A program made the translations under genes and the position numbers. This document shows, piece after piece, positions 26,147 to 35,764 of a stretch of 64,000 bases of DNA (position 1 is its first letter; each line of letters starts with the position of its first letter). Source of the stretch: Thermoleophilia bacterium (GTDB lineage: Bacteria > Actinomycetota > Thermoleophilia > Solirubrobacterales > 70-9); contig JAENWT010000002.1 of the NCBI GenBank assembly GCA_016650125.1, positions 124,001 to 188,000 on the forward strand, read 5' to 3'. The notes beneath the pieces are model-generated. The model had not been told where the DNA came from, made no database searches, and saw nothing but the letters and a program-made list of their open reading frames with translations.

Positions 26147-28287
26147 TGTTTCGCGGAAGGGGTCGTCGGTGCTTCGGTCTCGGAGATGCCCCAGCGGTCG
26201 TAGAAACGCCGTAAGGGTTTCGGCGCCCACCAGTTGCGGCTGCCGAGCAGCTCCATCAGGGAGGGGACGAGCAGTGCCCGGATTATTGTGGCATCGATCA
26301 GAACGGCGAGCGCCGTACCCACACCGAGCTCCTTGACGAAGACGATCTCGCCGGCCGCGAAGGCACCGACCGCCAGCGCGAACAGGAGCGCGGCCGCGGT
26401 GACGATCCGGCCGGTGCGCTCGAGCCCGACCGCGACCGCTTCCGAATCGGAGAAGCCCGAATCGCGGGCTTCCTTGATCCGTGACAGCAGGAACACCGCG
26501 TAGTCGGTGGAGAGGCCGAAAGTGATCGCGAGGATCAGGATCGGCGTTGACTGGTCGATACCCCCGGGGGTCTCGAAGTCGAGCAGGCCCTGGAGGTTGC
26601 CGTCCTGGAAGATCAGGGTCAGCAGCCCGAAGACGGCTCCCAGGTTGAGGACGTTCATCAGCAGCGATTTGACTGGCAGCACGACCGAGCCGGTGAACAG
26701 GAAGAGGATGATCAGCGTCGCGATCACGATGATCAGCAGCGCGATCGGGAAATGCTGCTTCAGGCTGTTCTGGAAATCGACGAAGTGCGCCGTGGCGCCG
26801 GTGACCTGGACGTCCAGGCCCGGTGGCGGCGACCGGTCCCTCAGGGCGTCGACCATGTCCTGGGTCGGACCGTCCATGTAACCCGCCCGGGTGGTTCCTT
26901 CGATCAGGGTGATGCCGCCGGCAAGGGGCTGCGGCGGGTTCACCGACGCGATGTTCGCCGTGTCCGCGATCTGGCTGCTCAGTCGCTGGACGGATTTCTC
27001 GTTGCCACGGGCGACCACCCTGACCCGCTCGGAGTTGCCGCCGGGGAAGTCGTTCTCGAGTGTTTCCTGAACCACCCGGGAGCTCGTCCCCGGCGGCAGG
27101 ATGTCGGCGTCGATCGCGACAAAGTTCATGCCGAAGGCGGGGATCGCCAGGACGATCAGCAGCAGGGCCGTGATCGCGGCGATCGGCCCCGGGCGTTTCA
27201 TCACGAAACGCGAGAGCCGGTACCAGAAGCCTTCCTGGCTGGAGCTCGCCTCCTGCCGTTCGCGCCGCTGGAGGAATTTCGGTGATAGCGAGTTGACCCG
27301 GGGACCGAGCATGGTCAGCACCGCCGGCAACACGGTCAGCGCCACCGTCGCCGAGAGGACCGAGACGAGCAGTCCGCCCAGCCCCATCGAATAGAGGAAG
27401 CGCTGGGGGAAGATCAGCAACGCGGCCATCGAGGCGGCGACGGTCATCGAGGAGAAGAAGACGGTGCGGCCGGCGGTGCTCATGGTGCGTTTCATCGCCG
27501 GCAGTCCGGGACCGCTGACCGCGATCTCCTCCCGGTAGCGGGAGACGATGAAGAGGCTGTAGTCGATCGCCAGACCCAGCCCGAGTCCGGTCGTCAGGTT
27601 GAGCGCGAAGACCGACACCGAACCGACCTCGGCCGCGATCCGCAGCCCGAGGAAGGTGCCGACGATCGCGATCGCGCCGACCATCAAGGGCAGCGCGGCC
27701 GCGATCAGGCTGCGGAAGAAGAGCAGCGACAGCAGGAAGAGCAGCGGAAAGACGAGCAGCTCTCCCCGGCGCAGGTCCCTCTCGACCTGGGCATTCACCT
27801 GTTCGTTGGCCAGCGGCAGGCCGCCCACCGTGACGTTGTCGCGACCTTCGACGACGGCGGCCACATCGGCCGCCGCGTCCTGGCGGGCCTTGTCTTCGGT
27901 CGATTCGAGCGAGACCGCGATCATGGCCTTCGTGCCGTCGCGGGAGACGAAGGCGGGGGACTTCGTCTGGGCGAACCCGGCGGCATCCTTGACGCCCGGC
28001 TCCGCCAGGATCTCGCGACGGATCGCCTCCACCTCCCGTCGGCCCGTGGCCGATCCCCTGACGTCGACGCCGCTGATCAGGACGGTCGTGTCGGACGGCC
28101 GGTATCCGGCCTCTTTCAGCGCGTTGTCGGCCTTCACGCTTTCGGTCCTGCTGTCCTCGGCGCCATAGGGGCCGAGGTGTTCGGCGACCGAGCCGCCGAG
28201 AGCCGCGGCCACGACGAAGAAGACGATCGCGATCAGTCCGACGCGGCGGGCCCTGCCGTCGGCGATCCTCGCAAGGCTGTCAAACAC
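26143..28287 (-). CDS. MMPL/RND-family transporter
   Basis: A 714-residue exporter. One N-terminal helix, a periplasmic-type domain (about 40-170), six helices (about 175-370), a second external domain and six more helices. Family signatures are [21 protein letters not shown] and [21 protein letters not shown], the mirrored TM4/TM10 motifs with proton-relay Asp-Tyr. MMPL proteins export lipids and hydrophobic compounds. It is coupled to a thioesterase gene and divergent from lysC. Confidence 0.92.
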   Translation of the reverse strand: MFDSLARIADGRARRVGLIAIVFFVVAAALGGSVAEHLGPYGAEDSRTESVKADNALKEAGYRPSDTTVLISGVDVRGSATGRREVEAIRREILAEPGVKDAAGFAQTKSPAFVSRDGTKAMIAVSLESTEDKARQDAAADVAAVVEGRDNVTVGGLPLANEQVNAQVERDLRRGELLVFPLLFLLSLLFFRSLIAAALPLMVGAIAIVGTFLGLRIAAEVGSVSVFALNLTTGLGLGLAIDYSLFIVSRYREEIAVSGPGLPAMKRTMSTAGRTVFFSSMTVAASMAALLIFPQRFLYSMGLGGLLVSVLSATVALTVLPAVLTMLGPRVNSLSPKFLQRRERQEASSSQEGFWYRLSRFVMKRPGPIAAITALLLIVLAIPAFGMNFVAIDADILPPGTSSRVVQETLENDFPGGNSERVRVVARGNEKSVQRLSSQIADTANIASVNPPQPLAGGITLIEGTTRAGYMDGPTQDMVDALRDRSPPPGLDVQVTGATAHFVDFQNSLKQHFPIALLIIVIATLIILFLFTGSVVLPVKSLLMNVLNLGAVFGLLTLIFQDGNLQGLLDFETPGGIDQSTPILILAITFGLSTDYAVFLLSRIKEARDSGFSDSEAVAVGLERTGRIVTAAALLFALAVGAFAAGEIVFVKELGVGTALAVLIDATIIRALLVPSLMELLGSRNWWAPKPLRRFYDRWGISETEAPTTPSAKQ

Positions 28288-28363
28288 GTCGATCTTCTCC
28301 TGGGCGGGCGCCTGGGATGAGATCGTTGAATCGAACTCGGCGCCCGTAGATGGCTTCCATTAC

Positions 28364-28382
28364 ATATATCCGCGGGTTATAT
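28364..28382. promoter_or_regulatory. imperfect AT-ended palindrome in the MMPL/lysC divergent region
   Basis: ATATATCCGCGGGTTATAT is symmetric at its outer five bases on each side and at CC/GG, with CCGCGG at the centre. It lies 63 bases before lysC and 77 before the MMPL gene and could be an operator or overlapping -10 boxes. No regulator is assigned. Confidence 0.3.
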
Positions 28383-28444
28383 CCACCTTTGTGACCCTGT
28401 TCACACCGGGTCGGCGCTTTCGCTTTTCGTATCCTGACTGGTTG

Positions 28445-29731
28445 ATGCCGGAAAGAGATGACATCGTGGTGATGAAGTTCGGCGGCAGCTCTGTTGCCGG
28501 GCCGGAACAGATCAAGCGCGCTGCCCGCCGGATCGTCGCTGCCCGCGAGGCCGGCAACCGCGTGGTTGCGGTGCTCTCGGCGCGCGGCAAGTCGACCGAC
28601 GAGCTGGTCGCCACCGCCTTCGAGATCTCGGATCGTCCGGACCCCCGGGAGATGGACATGCTGCTCTCGACCGGCGAACGCATCTCCTGCGCGCTGGCCG
28701 CGATGGCGATCAACGACATGGGCCACAAGGCCGTCTCCCTGACCGGCTCCCAGGCCGGCATCGTCACCGATTCTTCGCACACCAAGGCCCGCATCGTCGA
28801 CGTTCGTGCGGACCGCATCAAGGACACGCTCGGCAAGGAGCAGATCGTGCTGGTCGCCGGGTTCCAGGGGGTCTCCACCGACAGCCGGGACGTGACCACG
28901 CTCGGCCGCGGCGGCTCCGACACCACGGCGGTCGCGCTCGCGGCCGCTCTCGGTGCTTCCGTCTGCGAGATCTACACCGATGTGACCGGGGTTTTCAGCG
29001 CCGACCCGCGTATCGTGCCTGACGCGCGCAAACTACCGGTCGTCTCCTACGAGGAGATGCTCGAGATGTCCGCGTCCGGAGCCAATGTGCTTCAGCTCCG
29101 CGCCGTCGAATACGCCCGCAACCAGAACGTCCCGATTCATTGCCGCAGTAGCTTCGAGGACCTGCCCGGTACCCTCGTACTTCCCGAAAGCGAGACCATG
29201 GAACGACCGATAGTAACCGCCGTAACCCACTCCGACGACGAGTCCCGAGTGACCGTCGTCGGCGTCCGTGACGAACCCGGCATTGCCGGGCGGATCTTCG
29301 GTTCCCTCGCCGAAGCCAACGTCAACGTCGACGTGATCATCCAGAACGAGCCGATCGGCGACGACGCCCTGGCCGACCTGTCCTTCACCGTGGACCGCGA
29401 CGACCTGCCGAGCGCGGTCGACGTCATCGCCGGCCTCGGCGACATCAGCAACTCGGTCCGGACCGACGAGCGCATCGGCAAGGTGTCGATCGTCGGCGCC
29501 GGCATGCGCAGCCATCCCGGAGTCGCCGCCAAGGTCTTCGAGGTCCTCGGTGAGAAGCGCATCAACATCGAGATGATCTCCACCTCACCGATCAAGATTT
29601 CCTGCGTCATTCGCGCGGACGAAGTCCCGGAAGCCGTGCGGGCGATCCACGCCGCCTTCGACCTGGGCGAGCGGGCGATCGTCAAGGAAGATCCGACCGG
29701 AGAGCATCGCCCCGCGGTCCCGGGCTCATGA
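28445..29731 (+). CDS. lysC: aspartate kinase
   Basis: First step of the Lys/Thr/Met pathway, phosphorylating aspartate. The 428-residue protein starts [23 protein letters not shown] (residues 11-16) is the kinase signature. [17 protein letters not shown] and [14 protein letters not shown] are substrate and nucleotide loops. Two ACT domains occupy about 265-410 ([37 protein letters not shown]), so feedback control by Lys/Thr is expected. ATGA overlap with asd. Confidence 0.96.
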   Translation: MPERDDIVVMKFGGSSVAGPEQIKRAARRIVAAREAGNRVVAVLSARGKSTDELVATAFEISDRPDPREMDMLLSTGERISCALAAMAINDMGHKAVSLTGSQAGIVTDSSHTKARIVDVRADRIKDTLGKEQIVLVAGFQGVSTDSRDVTTLGRGGSDTTAVALAAALGASVCEIYTDVTGVFSADPRIVPDARKLPVVSYEEMLEMSASGANVLQLRAVEYARNQNVPIHCRSSFEDLPGTLVLPESETMERPIVTAVTHSDDESRVTVVGVRDEPGIAGRIFGSLAEANVNVDVIIQNEPIGDDALADLSFTVDRDDLPSAVDVIAGLGDISNSVRTDERIGKVSIVGAGMRSHPGVAAKVFEVLGEKRINIEMISTSPIKISCVIRADEVPEAVRAIHAAFDLGERAIVKEDPTGEHRPAVPGS

Positions 29732-30765
29732 GCGGGGGGTCCTACAGAGTCGGAGTCCTCGGCGCCACCGGGGCGGTCGGTTCGACCATTCTCGAGATCC
29801 TCGCCGAGCGCGATTTTCCGGCGAGCGAAGTCGTGCCTTTCGCCTCCGCGCGGTCGGAAGGCAAGTCCCTGCCGTTCGGCGACTCGACGATCACCTGCCT
29901 GGTGCCCTCGGACGAGTCGATCCGGGGGATCGACATCCTGATCTCGTCGGCCGGCGGTTCGGTCAGCGCCGAATGGGCGCCCAGGTTCGCCGAAGCCGGA
30001 GCCGTCGTGGTCGACAACACCAGCTACTGGCGCATGCACGATGACGTGCCGCTGGTCGTCGCCGGAGTGAATGACGAGGCCGCACAGAACCACAAGGGCA
30101 TCGTCGCCAATCCCAACTGCACGACCATGGTGATGATGATGGCGCTGTCGCCGATCCACCGTAGCTGCGGACTCGAGCGCCTGATCATCTCCACCTACCA
30201 GGCGGTCTCCGGAACCGGCAACCTCGCGATCGAGGAACTGAAGACCCAGTCGGCGGCCGTGCTCGCCGGAGAGGAAGTTCCGGCTGCTTCGGTCTACCCG
30301 CACCGGGTGGCCTTCAACGTGCTGCCCCAGGTCGAGAACTTCAAGGACGGCGACGACTACACCACCGAGGAGCGCAAGGTGATGGCCGAGACCCGCAAGA
30401 TCTTACGTATCGGCGACGAAGTCGGCATTTCGGCGACTTGCGCCCGGGTGCCCGTGATCAGCGGCCACTCCGAGTCGATCAACATCCAGACCAGAGACGA
30501 CCTGAGTCCCGAGGCCTGCCGCGAACTCCTCGCCGGCACGCAAGGGGTGGTCGTCGCCGACGATCCCGCCAACGCGGTCTACCCGATGGCGATCGAAGCA
30601 GCCGGAATCGACGAGGTCCTGGTCGGCCGGATCCGCCGCGATCCCAGCCACGAAAGGTGTCTGAACCTATGGCTGGTCGGAGACAACCTGCGAAAAGGCG
30701 CCGCCACCAACGCCATCCAGGTAGCGGAACTCCTGATCGAGAACGACTGGCTGAAGCAGAACTAG
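29728..30765 (+). CDS. asd: aspartate-semialdehyde dehydrogenase
   Basis: Reduces aspartyl phosphate to the semialdehyde, directly after LysC. 345 residues. The NADP motif GATGAVGS is at 12-19, the catalytic Cys131 lies in NPNCTT, and the substrate-binding His region in [15 protein letters not shown]. It is translationally coupled to lysC. A hairpin repeat follows 7 bases after the stop. Confidence 0.96.
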   Translation: MSGGSYRVGVLGATGAVGSTILEILAERDFPASEVVPFASARSEGKSLPFGDSTITCLVPSDESIRGIDILISSAGGSVSAEWAPRFAEAGAVVVDNTSYWRMHDDVPLVVAGVNDEAAQNHKGIVANPNCTTMVMMMALSPIHRSCGLERLIISTYQAVSGTGNLAIEELKTQSAAVLAGEEVPAASVYPHRVAFNVLPQVENFKDGDDYTTEERKVMAETRKILRIGDEVGISATCARVPVISGHSESINIQTRDDLSPEACRELLAGTQGVVVADDPANAVYPMAIEAAGIDEVLVGRIRRDPSHERCLNLWLVGDNLRKGAATNAIQVAELLIENDWLKQN

Positions 30766-30772
30766 GCACGCA

Positions 30773-30826
30773 CGGAAGGTGACCGGGATAGAGGCCTCCA
30801 TATGGCCTTGATCCAGGTCACTTCCG
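30773..30826. repeat. palindromic hairpin repeat, family 1 copy 2
   Basis: Arms CGGAAGGTGACC (30773-30784) and GGTCACTTCCG (30816-30826) pair with one bulged G. Then GGAT/ATCC and AGGCC/GGCCT close on a 7-base loop, about 20 pairs in total. It shares GGTGACC-GGATA and GGCCTxGATxCAGGTCAC with the copy at 31841. It follows asd and may also terminate it. Confidence 0.65.
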
Positions 30827-30897
30827 CCTGAAGTTCTCATTCATTGTTCGTTCTTGTCGTGGCATGCGTGAGCACTATCGCTCAAGCATGCCTCGCA

Positions 30898-31848
30898 GTG
30901 GGCCGCTCCGCATCGACATCTCAGGTCATTCTCCGATTGGCCGATCGTCAGCATGGGGTGGTATCCCGCCAACAGTTGATGTCGAGAGGTATTCCGCCGC
31001 GGACGATCGCCAATCGAGTTTCGCAATCGTTTCTATTTCCGGTGTTTTCCGGTGTCTATCTGGTCGGGCGCCCTCATCTAACGCCGGACGGACTCCTGCA
31101 AGCTTCGCTTTTCGCCGCAGGTGAGGGTTCCACGCTCGGGATGCGCAGCGCCGCTGCACTTTGGGGCTTTCTTGACCATCGGAGCCCGGTCGAAGTACTT
31201 CGGCCTCGCGGAGGGCGAAATCGGCGGTCAAGGATTCGGGTTGAAGGCCAGCGTTGGTGGCCATACCTGCTCGTTCACGAGACCAATCGCCTTCCAGCGA
31301 CTGACCTCTCCTCGAAACGAGGTCTGACCCTGACGTCGCCGGCGCGGACCTTGCGGGATCTGACGATGGTGCTTACTGAAAAGCGATATCACCGGGCATT
31401 CACAGAAGCCGATCGGCTTGGTCTGCTGAGCGAACAAGCCCTTCGTGACTCCGCCGAGCGAACCGGTGGCCATAGGGGTGGCGGCAGTTTCAGGAGGGCA
31501 GTCAACCGTCGGATCCCCAACATCGAGCAGACCGAATCGCTACTCGAAGCGATCGTCCTGGGCCTGGTTCACGAAGGTCGGATTCCCTTGCCTGAGATAA
31601 ACAAAAAGACCAAGCAGTACCGACCCGATTTCAGATGGCCGGCACAACGAGTAATCGTGGAAGCGGACGGCTACGAGTTCCACCGCGGAATGGAGATGTT
31701 CGAGAACGACACCCTCAGAGCCAACCGGCTGAAAGGAGATAAGTGGACCATCCTTCGATTTACCTGGCGCCAGGTTGACGAGCGCCCTGAGGAAGTAGCT
31801 CAGATTATTTGCTCCACCTTGGCCGACTTGGACCCGGCGACGAGGTGA
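30898..31848 (+). CDS. AbiEi-like N-terminal domain with DUF559 (Vsr-like) nuclease domain
   Basis: About 316 residues if it starts at GTG 30898; in-frame TTG 30844 and GTG 30868 are also open. The N-terminal winged helix (RLADRQHGVVSRQQLMSRGI, then RSAAALWGFL) matches the AbiEi-type antitoxin domain. The C terminus (YRPDFRWP, VEADGYEFH, NDTLRANRL, RFTWRQV) is the DUF559 restriction-like fold. Such genes are frequent in Thermoleophilia, and the role is not established. By eye its 5' half is less GC-rich than its neighbours. Its TGA stop lies inside a hairpin repeat, and a related repeat precedes the gene. Confidence 0.75.
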   Translation: MGRSASTSQVILRLADRQHGVVSRQQLMSRGIPPRTIANRVSQSFLFPVFSGVYLVGRPHLTPDGLLQASLFAAGEGSTLGMRSAAALWGFLDHRSPVEVLRPRGGRNRRSRIRVEGQRWWPYLLVHETNRLPATDLSSKRGLTLTSPARTLRDLTMVLTEKRYHRAFTEADRLGLLSEQALRDSAERTGGHRGGGSFRRAVNRRIPNIEQTESLLEAIVLGLVHEGRIPLPEINKKTKQYRPDFRWPAQRVIVEADGYEFHRGMEMFENDTLRANRLKGDKWTILRFTWRQVDERPEEVAQIICSTLADLDPATR

Positions 31849-31891
31849 CCCGGATAAGTGCCGTGAGGTGGCCTCGATTCAGGTCACCTCG
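31841..31891. repeat. palindromic hairpin repeat, family 1 copy 3
   Basis: CGAGGTGACC (31841-31850) pairs perfectly with GGTCACCTCG (31882-31891). GGAT pairs with ATTC including one wobble, and GAGG/CCTC forms an inner hairpin. It includes the stop codon (31846-31848) of the preceding gene and resembles the hairpin at 30773. Confidence 0.65.
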
Positions 31892-31911
31892 CCCGGGCGC
31901 CCAGTCTGCTC

Positions 31912-32388
31912 TCAGTCCCCGAAGTCCTCAGCTATATCGGCGATCCGTTCATAAAGCGCCTGGAAGAACTCGCTCCTTGTGACCACCGCGTGGACTTGGC
32001 CTTCAGTGGCGATCGGGACGACCATTACCCGGTGGTGGAGGAAGGTCTCGGCGAGCTGGGTGTCGGAGTAGTCGTCCTCGACCAGGACCGGGTCGGTGGT
32101 GAGGTACCCGCGCACCGGCTCTTCCTGGCTGCCGATGCGGCGTTCGATCGTCTCGTCGAGTGAGCGCCGGATCATGCGGGCCGACATCAGGGTGCCGACG
32201 TAGCCGGGGAAGACCGCGGTCATGAACTCGCGCTCGCCGAAGAGCCCGGCATAGTTGCCGTCCTCGTCGACCACCGGCAGCGCCGGCAGGCCGGACTGGA
32301 TCACGCGGCGAGCCGCGTAACCGACCGGATCGGAAGTCACGAGAGGCTTGACCTCCCGAATGATTGCTCTGACTATGTGATCAGCCAA
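31912..32388 (-). CDS. CBS-domain protein
   Basis: A 158-residue protein made of a tandem CBS pair: AARRVIQSGLPALPVVDEDGNYAGLF and QLAETFLHHRVMVVPIATEGQVHAVVTRSEF. CBS pairs bind adenosyl nucleotides and gate channels or transporters. It follows the ArsB/NhaD-type transporter by 16 bases, so it may sense energy state for that transporter, by inference. Confidence 0.85.
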   Translation of the reverse strand: MADHIVRAIIREVKPLVTSDPVGYAARRVIQSGLPALPVVDEDGNYAGLFGEREFMTAVFPGYVGTLMSARMIRRSLDETIERRIGSQEEPVRGYLTTDPVLVEDDYSDTQLAETFLHHRVMVVPIATEGQVHAVVTRSEFFQALYERIADIAEDFGD

Positions 32389-32404
32389 GGTTGCTCATTT
32401 CCCT

Positions 32405-33658
32405 TTAGTACCGCAGAAGAATGTACGCCGTTGCGAGGATCGTTGAGACCAGGGTCACCGGCAGCCCGATCTTCAGGAACTGGAAGAAGCTGAACGGATG
32501 TCCGGCCCGGTCCGCGAGGCCCGCCGCCGCGACGTTGGCCGCGGCCGAGACCATGGTCAGGTTGCCGCCGAAACAGGCACCGAGCGAAAGTGCCCACCAG
32601 TAGGCGTGGTCGCCGGGGTCGGTCTGGATCTCGGAGACAACGGGAATCATCGCTGTGGTCAGCGGGATGTTGTCGACGATTCCGCCGATGATCGACGACG
32701 TCCAGATGATCGCGACCAGCTCGGCACTGCGATTGCCGTCGGTCACCGACTGGATCGCGTCGGCAACGTGCTCGATCGCTCCGGTCGCCTCGAGCGCGCC
32801 GACCATCACGAACAGGCCGATGAAGAAGAAGAGCGTGGTCCACTCGATCTTTTCGAGGGCCTTCTCGATCGGGATCCGGGTGACCGCCAGGCCGACCGCG
32901 GCACCGGACAGCGCGATCGTGGCCGGTTCGACGTGGATGTACTGGTGCAGGAAGAACATGATGATCGTGCCGACGAGCACCGGCAGGGTCCGTTTGAGCT
33001 CGGTCGGATCGGAGATCGACGCTTTGGCGTCGAGTTCCATCACGTACCTTCGGTTCACCTCTTCGACCTGCAGCTGTTTTCGGAAGACGAAGTAGAGGCC
33101 GACCGTGACTACGGCGAGGATCGCGATGACCCCGGGCGCGTTGTTGACCAGGAAGTCGTTGAAGCTCAGATTGGCAGCGTCGCCGATCAGGATGTTCGGC
33201 GGATCGCCGATCAGGGTCGCGGCACCACCGATGTTGGCAGCCATGATCTCGACCATGATCAGCGGCATCGGGCTGATGTCGAGCGTGTCGGCCAGCAGGA
33301 ACGTGATCGGCACGATCAGCAGGATGGTCGTGAGGTTGTCGAGGAACCCCGAGAGGATGGTGACCGTCGCTGACATCATCACCACCAGGACGAATGGCCG
33401 CCCGCGGGAGATCTGTCCGGCGCGTACCGCGATGTAGTCGTAGATCCCGGTCTGCTGCGTTATGTAGACCAGGATCATCATGCCGGCGAGCAGGCCGAGC
33501 GTGGCGAATTCGACCGAATCGATGGCCAGCTGCTCGTTGTACTCGCCGACGAAGAGCACCACGACCGCCGCGCCCAGCAGCGCCACCTTGGTCCGATGGA
33601 CGCGTTCACTCGCGATCAGGGCGAGGACGATCAGGAATGTGCCGACTGCGATTGCCAG
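32405..33658 (-). CDS. ArsB/NhaD-type ion transporter
   Basis: About 417 residues if translation begins at CTG 33658, or 393 from GTG 33586. The ion-transporter superfamily repeats are clear: SGFLDNLTTILLIVPI and GGIVDNIPLTTAMIPV, each an amphipathic helical hairpin with Asp-Asn, plus NIGGAATLIGDPPNI and GGNLTMVSAAANV. The region upstream of GTG 33586 encodes the first membrane helix (LAIAVGTFLIVLALIASERV), with AGGA placed before CTG and no ATG, GTG or TTG before the in-frame stop. The substrate could be Na+, arsenite or an organic anion. Confidence 0.85.
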   Translation of the reverse strand: MAIAVGTFLIVLALIASERVHRTKVALLGAAVVVLFVGEYNEQLAIDSVEFATLGLLAGMMILVYITQQTGIYDYIAVRAGQISRGRPFVLVVMMSATVTILSGFLDNLTTILLIVPITFLLADTLDISPMPLIMVEIMAANIGGAATLIGDPPNILIGDAANLSFNDFLVNNAPGVIAILAVVTVGLYFVFRKQLQVEEVNRRYVMELDAKASISDPTELKRTLPVLVGTIIMFFLHQYIHVEPATIALSGAAVGLAVTRIPIEKALEKIEWTTLFFFIGLFVMVGALEATGAIEHVADAIQSVTDGNRSAELVAIIWTSSIIGGIVDNIPLTTAMIPVVSEIQTDPGDHAYWWALSLGACFGGNLTMVSAAANVAAAGLADRAGHPFSFFQFLKIGLPVTLVSTILATAYILLRY

Positions 33659-33676
33659 AAGGCGATCCTATTTTTT

Positions 33677-34840
33677 TTAGGGGCGCAGCGCTCGTCCGAG
33701 TTGTTCGACGGTCACGACGCCGGCGAGCTGCCCGCCGTGATTGGTCACCATCAGGGCCCCGAATTTCCGCAGGTCGGGGTTACCGAGCAGGCTTTCGAGC
33801 AGGGCCTCTTCGCTGATGTGGAAGGCGCGGCTGTTCAGCTCCAGGTGCTCGGAGACCGTGGTCGAAGCCCGGTCGGTCTCCGTGATCTGCTCGAGCTGCT
33901 CACGGATGACCATGCCGAGGAATCGGTTGCCGCCGTCGACCACCGGGAACCAGGACCACTCGTACCGGAGGAAGTACTCGTCGAGTGCCTGGTCGATCGT
34001 GGTCGTGCCGGGGATCGCCACCGGGTTCTCGTCCATGACATCACCGACCTTGATTCCGTCGAGCCGGCTGGTCACGTTGGTCTGAACGGTCGCCGCCCGG
34101 GCGGAACCGGTGATCAGGACACCGATCAGGGCGAGCCAGACACCGCTGAAGACACTGCCGGTCACCGCCCAGACCACACCGAGGCCGATGAACAGGTAGC
34201 CGAAGATCCGGCCGAGCCCGGCTGCGAAGCGGGTTGCGGCCGAGCGCTTGCCGGTGATCTTCCAGGCGATCGAGCGCACGATCCGGCCGCCGTCCATCGG
34301 GAACGCCGGCAGAAGGTTGAAGGCGAGCACGATCACGTTGACCGCGGCCAGCCAGGCGACCATCGCCACGATGCCGGTGGTGTCGGCGGTGACCTGCATC
34401 TCGAGCGCGTCCTGGAAAGTCGCCCAGCCGACGGTGAAGATGCCGATCGCGAACAGCACCGCCGCGATCAGCGCGGTGACGACCGGCCCGCCGATCGCGA
34501 CCTTGAATTCGGTGCCGGGACTGTCCGACTCCCGGTCCATCTGGGCGACGCCGCCGAAGATCCAGAGCGAGATCCGGGTGATTCCGATGCCGTTTCGCAT
34601 CGCCATGAAGGCGTGGCCGAGCTCGTGCAGCACGATCGAGCTGAAGAAGCCGACGGCACTGGCCACCGCCAGCAAGTAGGGCTCGGTCGCGGAATTCGGC
34701 TGGCCGAGCAGGGTCCCGTAGAAATCAGAGAGCCAGAAGATGACCAGGAACAACACGATGAACCAGGACCAGTCCACCGTGATCCGGATTCCCCGGACCC
34801 TGAAAAGCGTGAAAGATTTGCCGCCGCCGAACATGGTCAC
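33677..34840 (-). CDS. site-2 protease family protein with CBS domains
   Basis: A 387-residue membrane metalloprotease (M50). The zinc motif HELGH is at 72-76, and the third ligand Asp is in LLPAFPMDGGRI. Six hydrophobic helices are followed by a cytosolic CBS pair (about 245-387: VGDVMDENPVAIPG, FPVVDGGNRFLGMVI, AGVVTVEQL). This is the group of S2P proteins with C-terminal CBS domains. ATG 34840 or 34834 may be used. It heads a minus-strand unit with the transporter and CBS genes. Confidence 0.92.
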   Translation of the reverse strand: MTMFGGGKSFTLFRVRGIRITVDWSWFIVLFLVIFWLSDFYGTLLGQPNSATEPYLLAVASAVGFFSSIVLHELGHAFMAMRNGIGITRISLWIFGGVAQMDRESDSPGTEFKVAIGGPVVTALIAAVLFAIGIFTVGWATFQDALEMQVTADTTGIVAMVAWLAAVNVIVLAFNLLPAFPMDGGRIVRSIAWKITGKRSAATRFAAGLGRIFGYLFIGLGVVWAVTGSVFSGVWLALIGVLITGSARAATVQTNVTSRLDGIKVGDVMDENPVAIPGTTTIDQALDEYFLRYEWSWFPVVDGGNRFLGMVIREQLEQITETDRASTTVSEHLELNSRAFHISEEALLESLLGNPDLRKFGALMVTNHGGQLAGVVTVEQLGRALRP

Positions 34841-34873
34841 CCATGGTAAGGGACGACCGGGTCCAGCCCGGGG

Positions 34874-35215
34874 CTACGCCTCGTCTTCGGGCTTGCCCCA
34901 GCGGTTGTCCTTGTAGTCACGGTTGCGTTCGTCTTCGACCCCGCCGGCCTCGCCTTCGGGGCCATAACCGGCCTCGGTCAGCATCCGCCGCAGGTCGACG
35001 ATCGACTGGCGGTCGGCGTCCTTGTTCTGGTGGACGTGGAAGACCTCGGTCTCGGGGCCGATCGCAACCTTGAGGTGGCCGTTGTGCTCCTGAGCCACGG
35101 TACCGACGGCTTCGAGAAGGGACTCGATCTTCCGCCACTCGACGCTGTGGTTCTGGCGGTCGAAGATCTCTTTCAGCGTGCTGCTGTGGTGGTTGCTCAG
35201 TCCCTGGTCGGGCAT
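34874..35215 (-). CDS. hypothetical protein, possible HicA-like fold
   Basis: A 113-residue soluble protein. SSTLKEIFDRQNHSVEWRKI followed by LLEAVGTV and HLKVAIGPETEVFHVHQNKD resembles the small double-stranded-RNA-binding-like fold of HicA proteins, with the domain ending LRRMLTEAGY. The tail is charged (DERNRDYKDNRWGKPEDEA). No HicB partner is adjacent, so a toxin role is not supported. Confidence 0.6.
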   Translation of the reverse strand: MPDQGLSNHHSSTLKEIFDRQNHSVEWRKIESLLEAVGTVAQEHNGHLKVAIGPETEVFHVHQNKDADRQSIVDLRRMLTEAGYGPEGEAGGVEDERNRDYKDNRWGKPEDEA

Positions 35216-35299
35216 CGGAGCCTTTCTGGAGGTGGCAGGTTGAACCGGATGAATATCAGGACCGGGACTCCGTCGGCCCGGCGTGTCAGTCTTTCAGCG

Positions 35300-35749
35300 A
35301 TGAAACGGCAACTGCCCGATGGATACGAGTTGGACGACGACCCCGAACGGATCGATGTCGAGGTCGTCTGCCAGTTCCTGATCGAGGAGTCCTACTGGGC
35401 CCGCGGCCGGGCACGCGAGGACGTGCTGAAGACGATCCGCAGGGCAACGATCGTGATCGGCCTCTATGACGAAACCGGCGCGATGGTGGGCTACGCCCGG
35501 GCGGCGTCGGACGAAGTCGTCTTCGCCTACCTGTGTGACGTCTTCGTCCTCGACGGGCACCGGGGCAGGGGACTCGGCAAGGAGATCGTGCGAGAGGCGA
35601 TCGACAACGGCCCCTACCCGGATCTGCGCTGGCTGCTCGGCACCGGCGACGCCCACGACATGTACCGCGAGTTCGGTTTCCAGAGACCGTCCTTCCGGAT
35701 CATGGAACGGCCCGGTCCGAAGTTCTCCGGAGACCCCCCCAGCGAATGA
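35300..35749 (+). CDS. GNAT-family N-acetyltransferase
   Basis: A 149-residue acyltransferase. The acetyl-CoA site is VFVLDGHRGRGLGKEIV (about 81-97; RGRGLG is the R/QxxGxG/A motif). DLRWLLGTGDAHDMYREFGF is the C-terminal GNAT part with the family Tyr. ATG 35300 is the start directly before MKRQLPDGYELDDDP. The acceptor is unknown. Confidence 0.88.
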   Translation: MKRQLPDGYELDDDPERIDVEVVCQFLIEESYWARGRAREDVLKTIRRATIVIGLYDETGAMVGYARAASDEVVFAYLCDVFVLDGHRGRGLGKEIVREAIDNGPYPDLRWLLGTGDAHDMYREFGFQRPSFRIMERPGPKFSGDPPSE

Positions 35750-35764
35750 CCGGCGTCGGGCTGG

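Noticed and set aside
30898-31848. AbiE-type toxin-antitoxin system
   Set aside because: There is no AbiEii nucleotidyltransferase partner; the AbiEi-like domain is fused to a DUF559 domain.
34874-35215. Toxin-antitoxin pair with the HicA-like protein
   Set aside because: No HicB-type partner is adjacent; the neighbours are an S2P protease and a GNAT gene.
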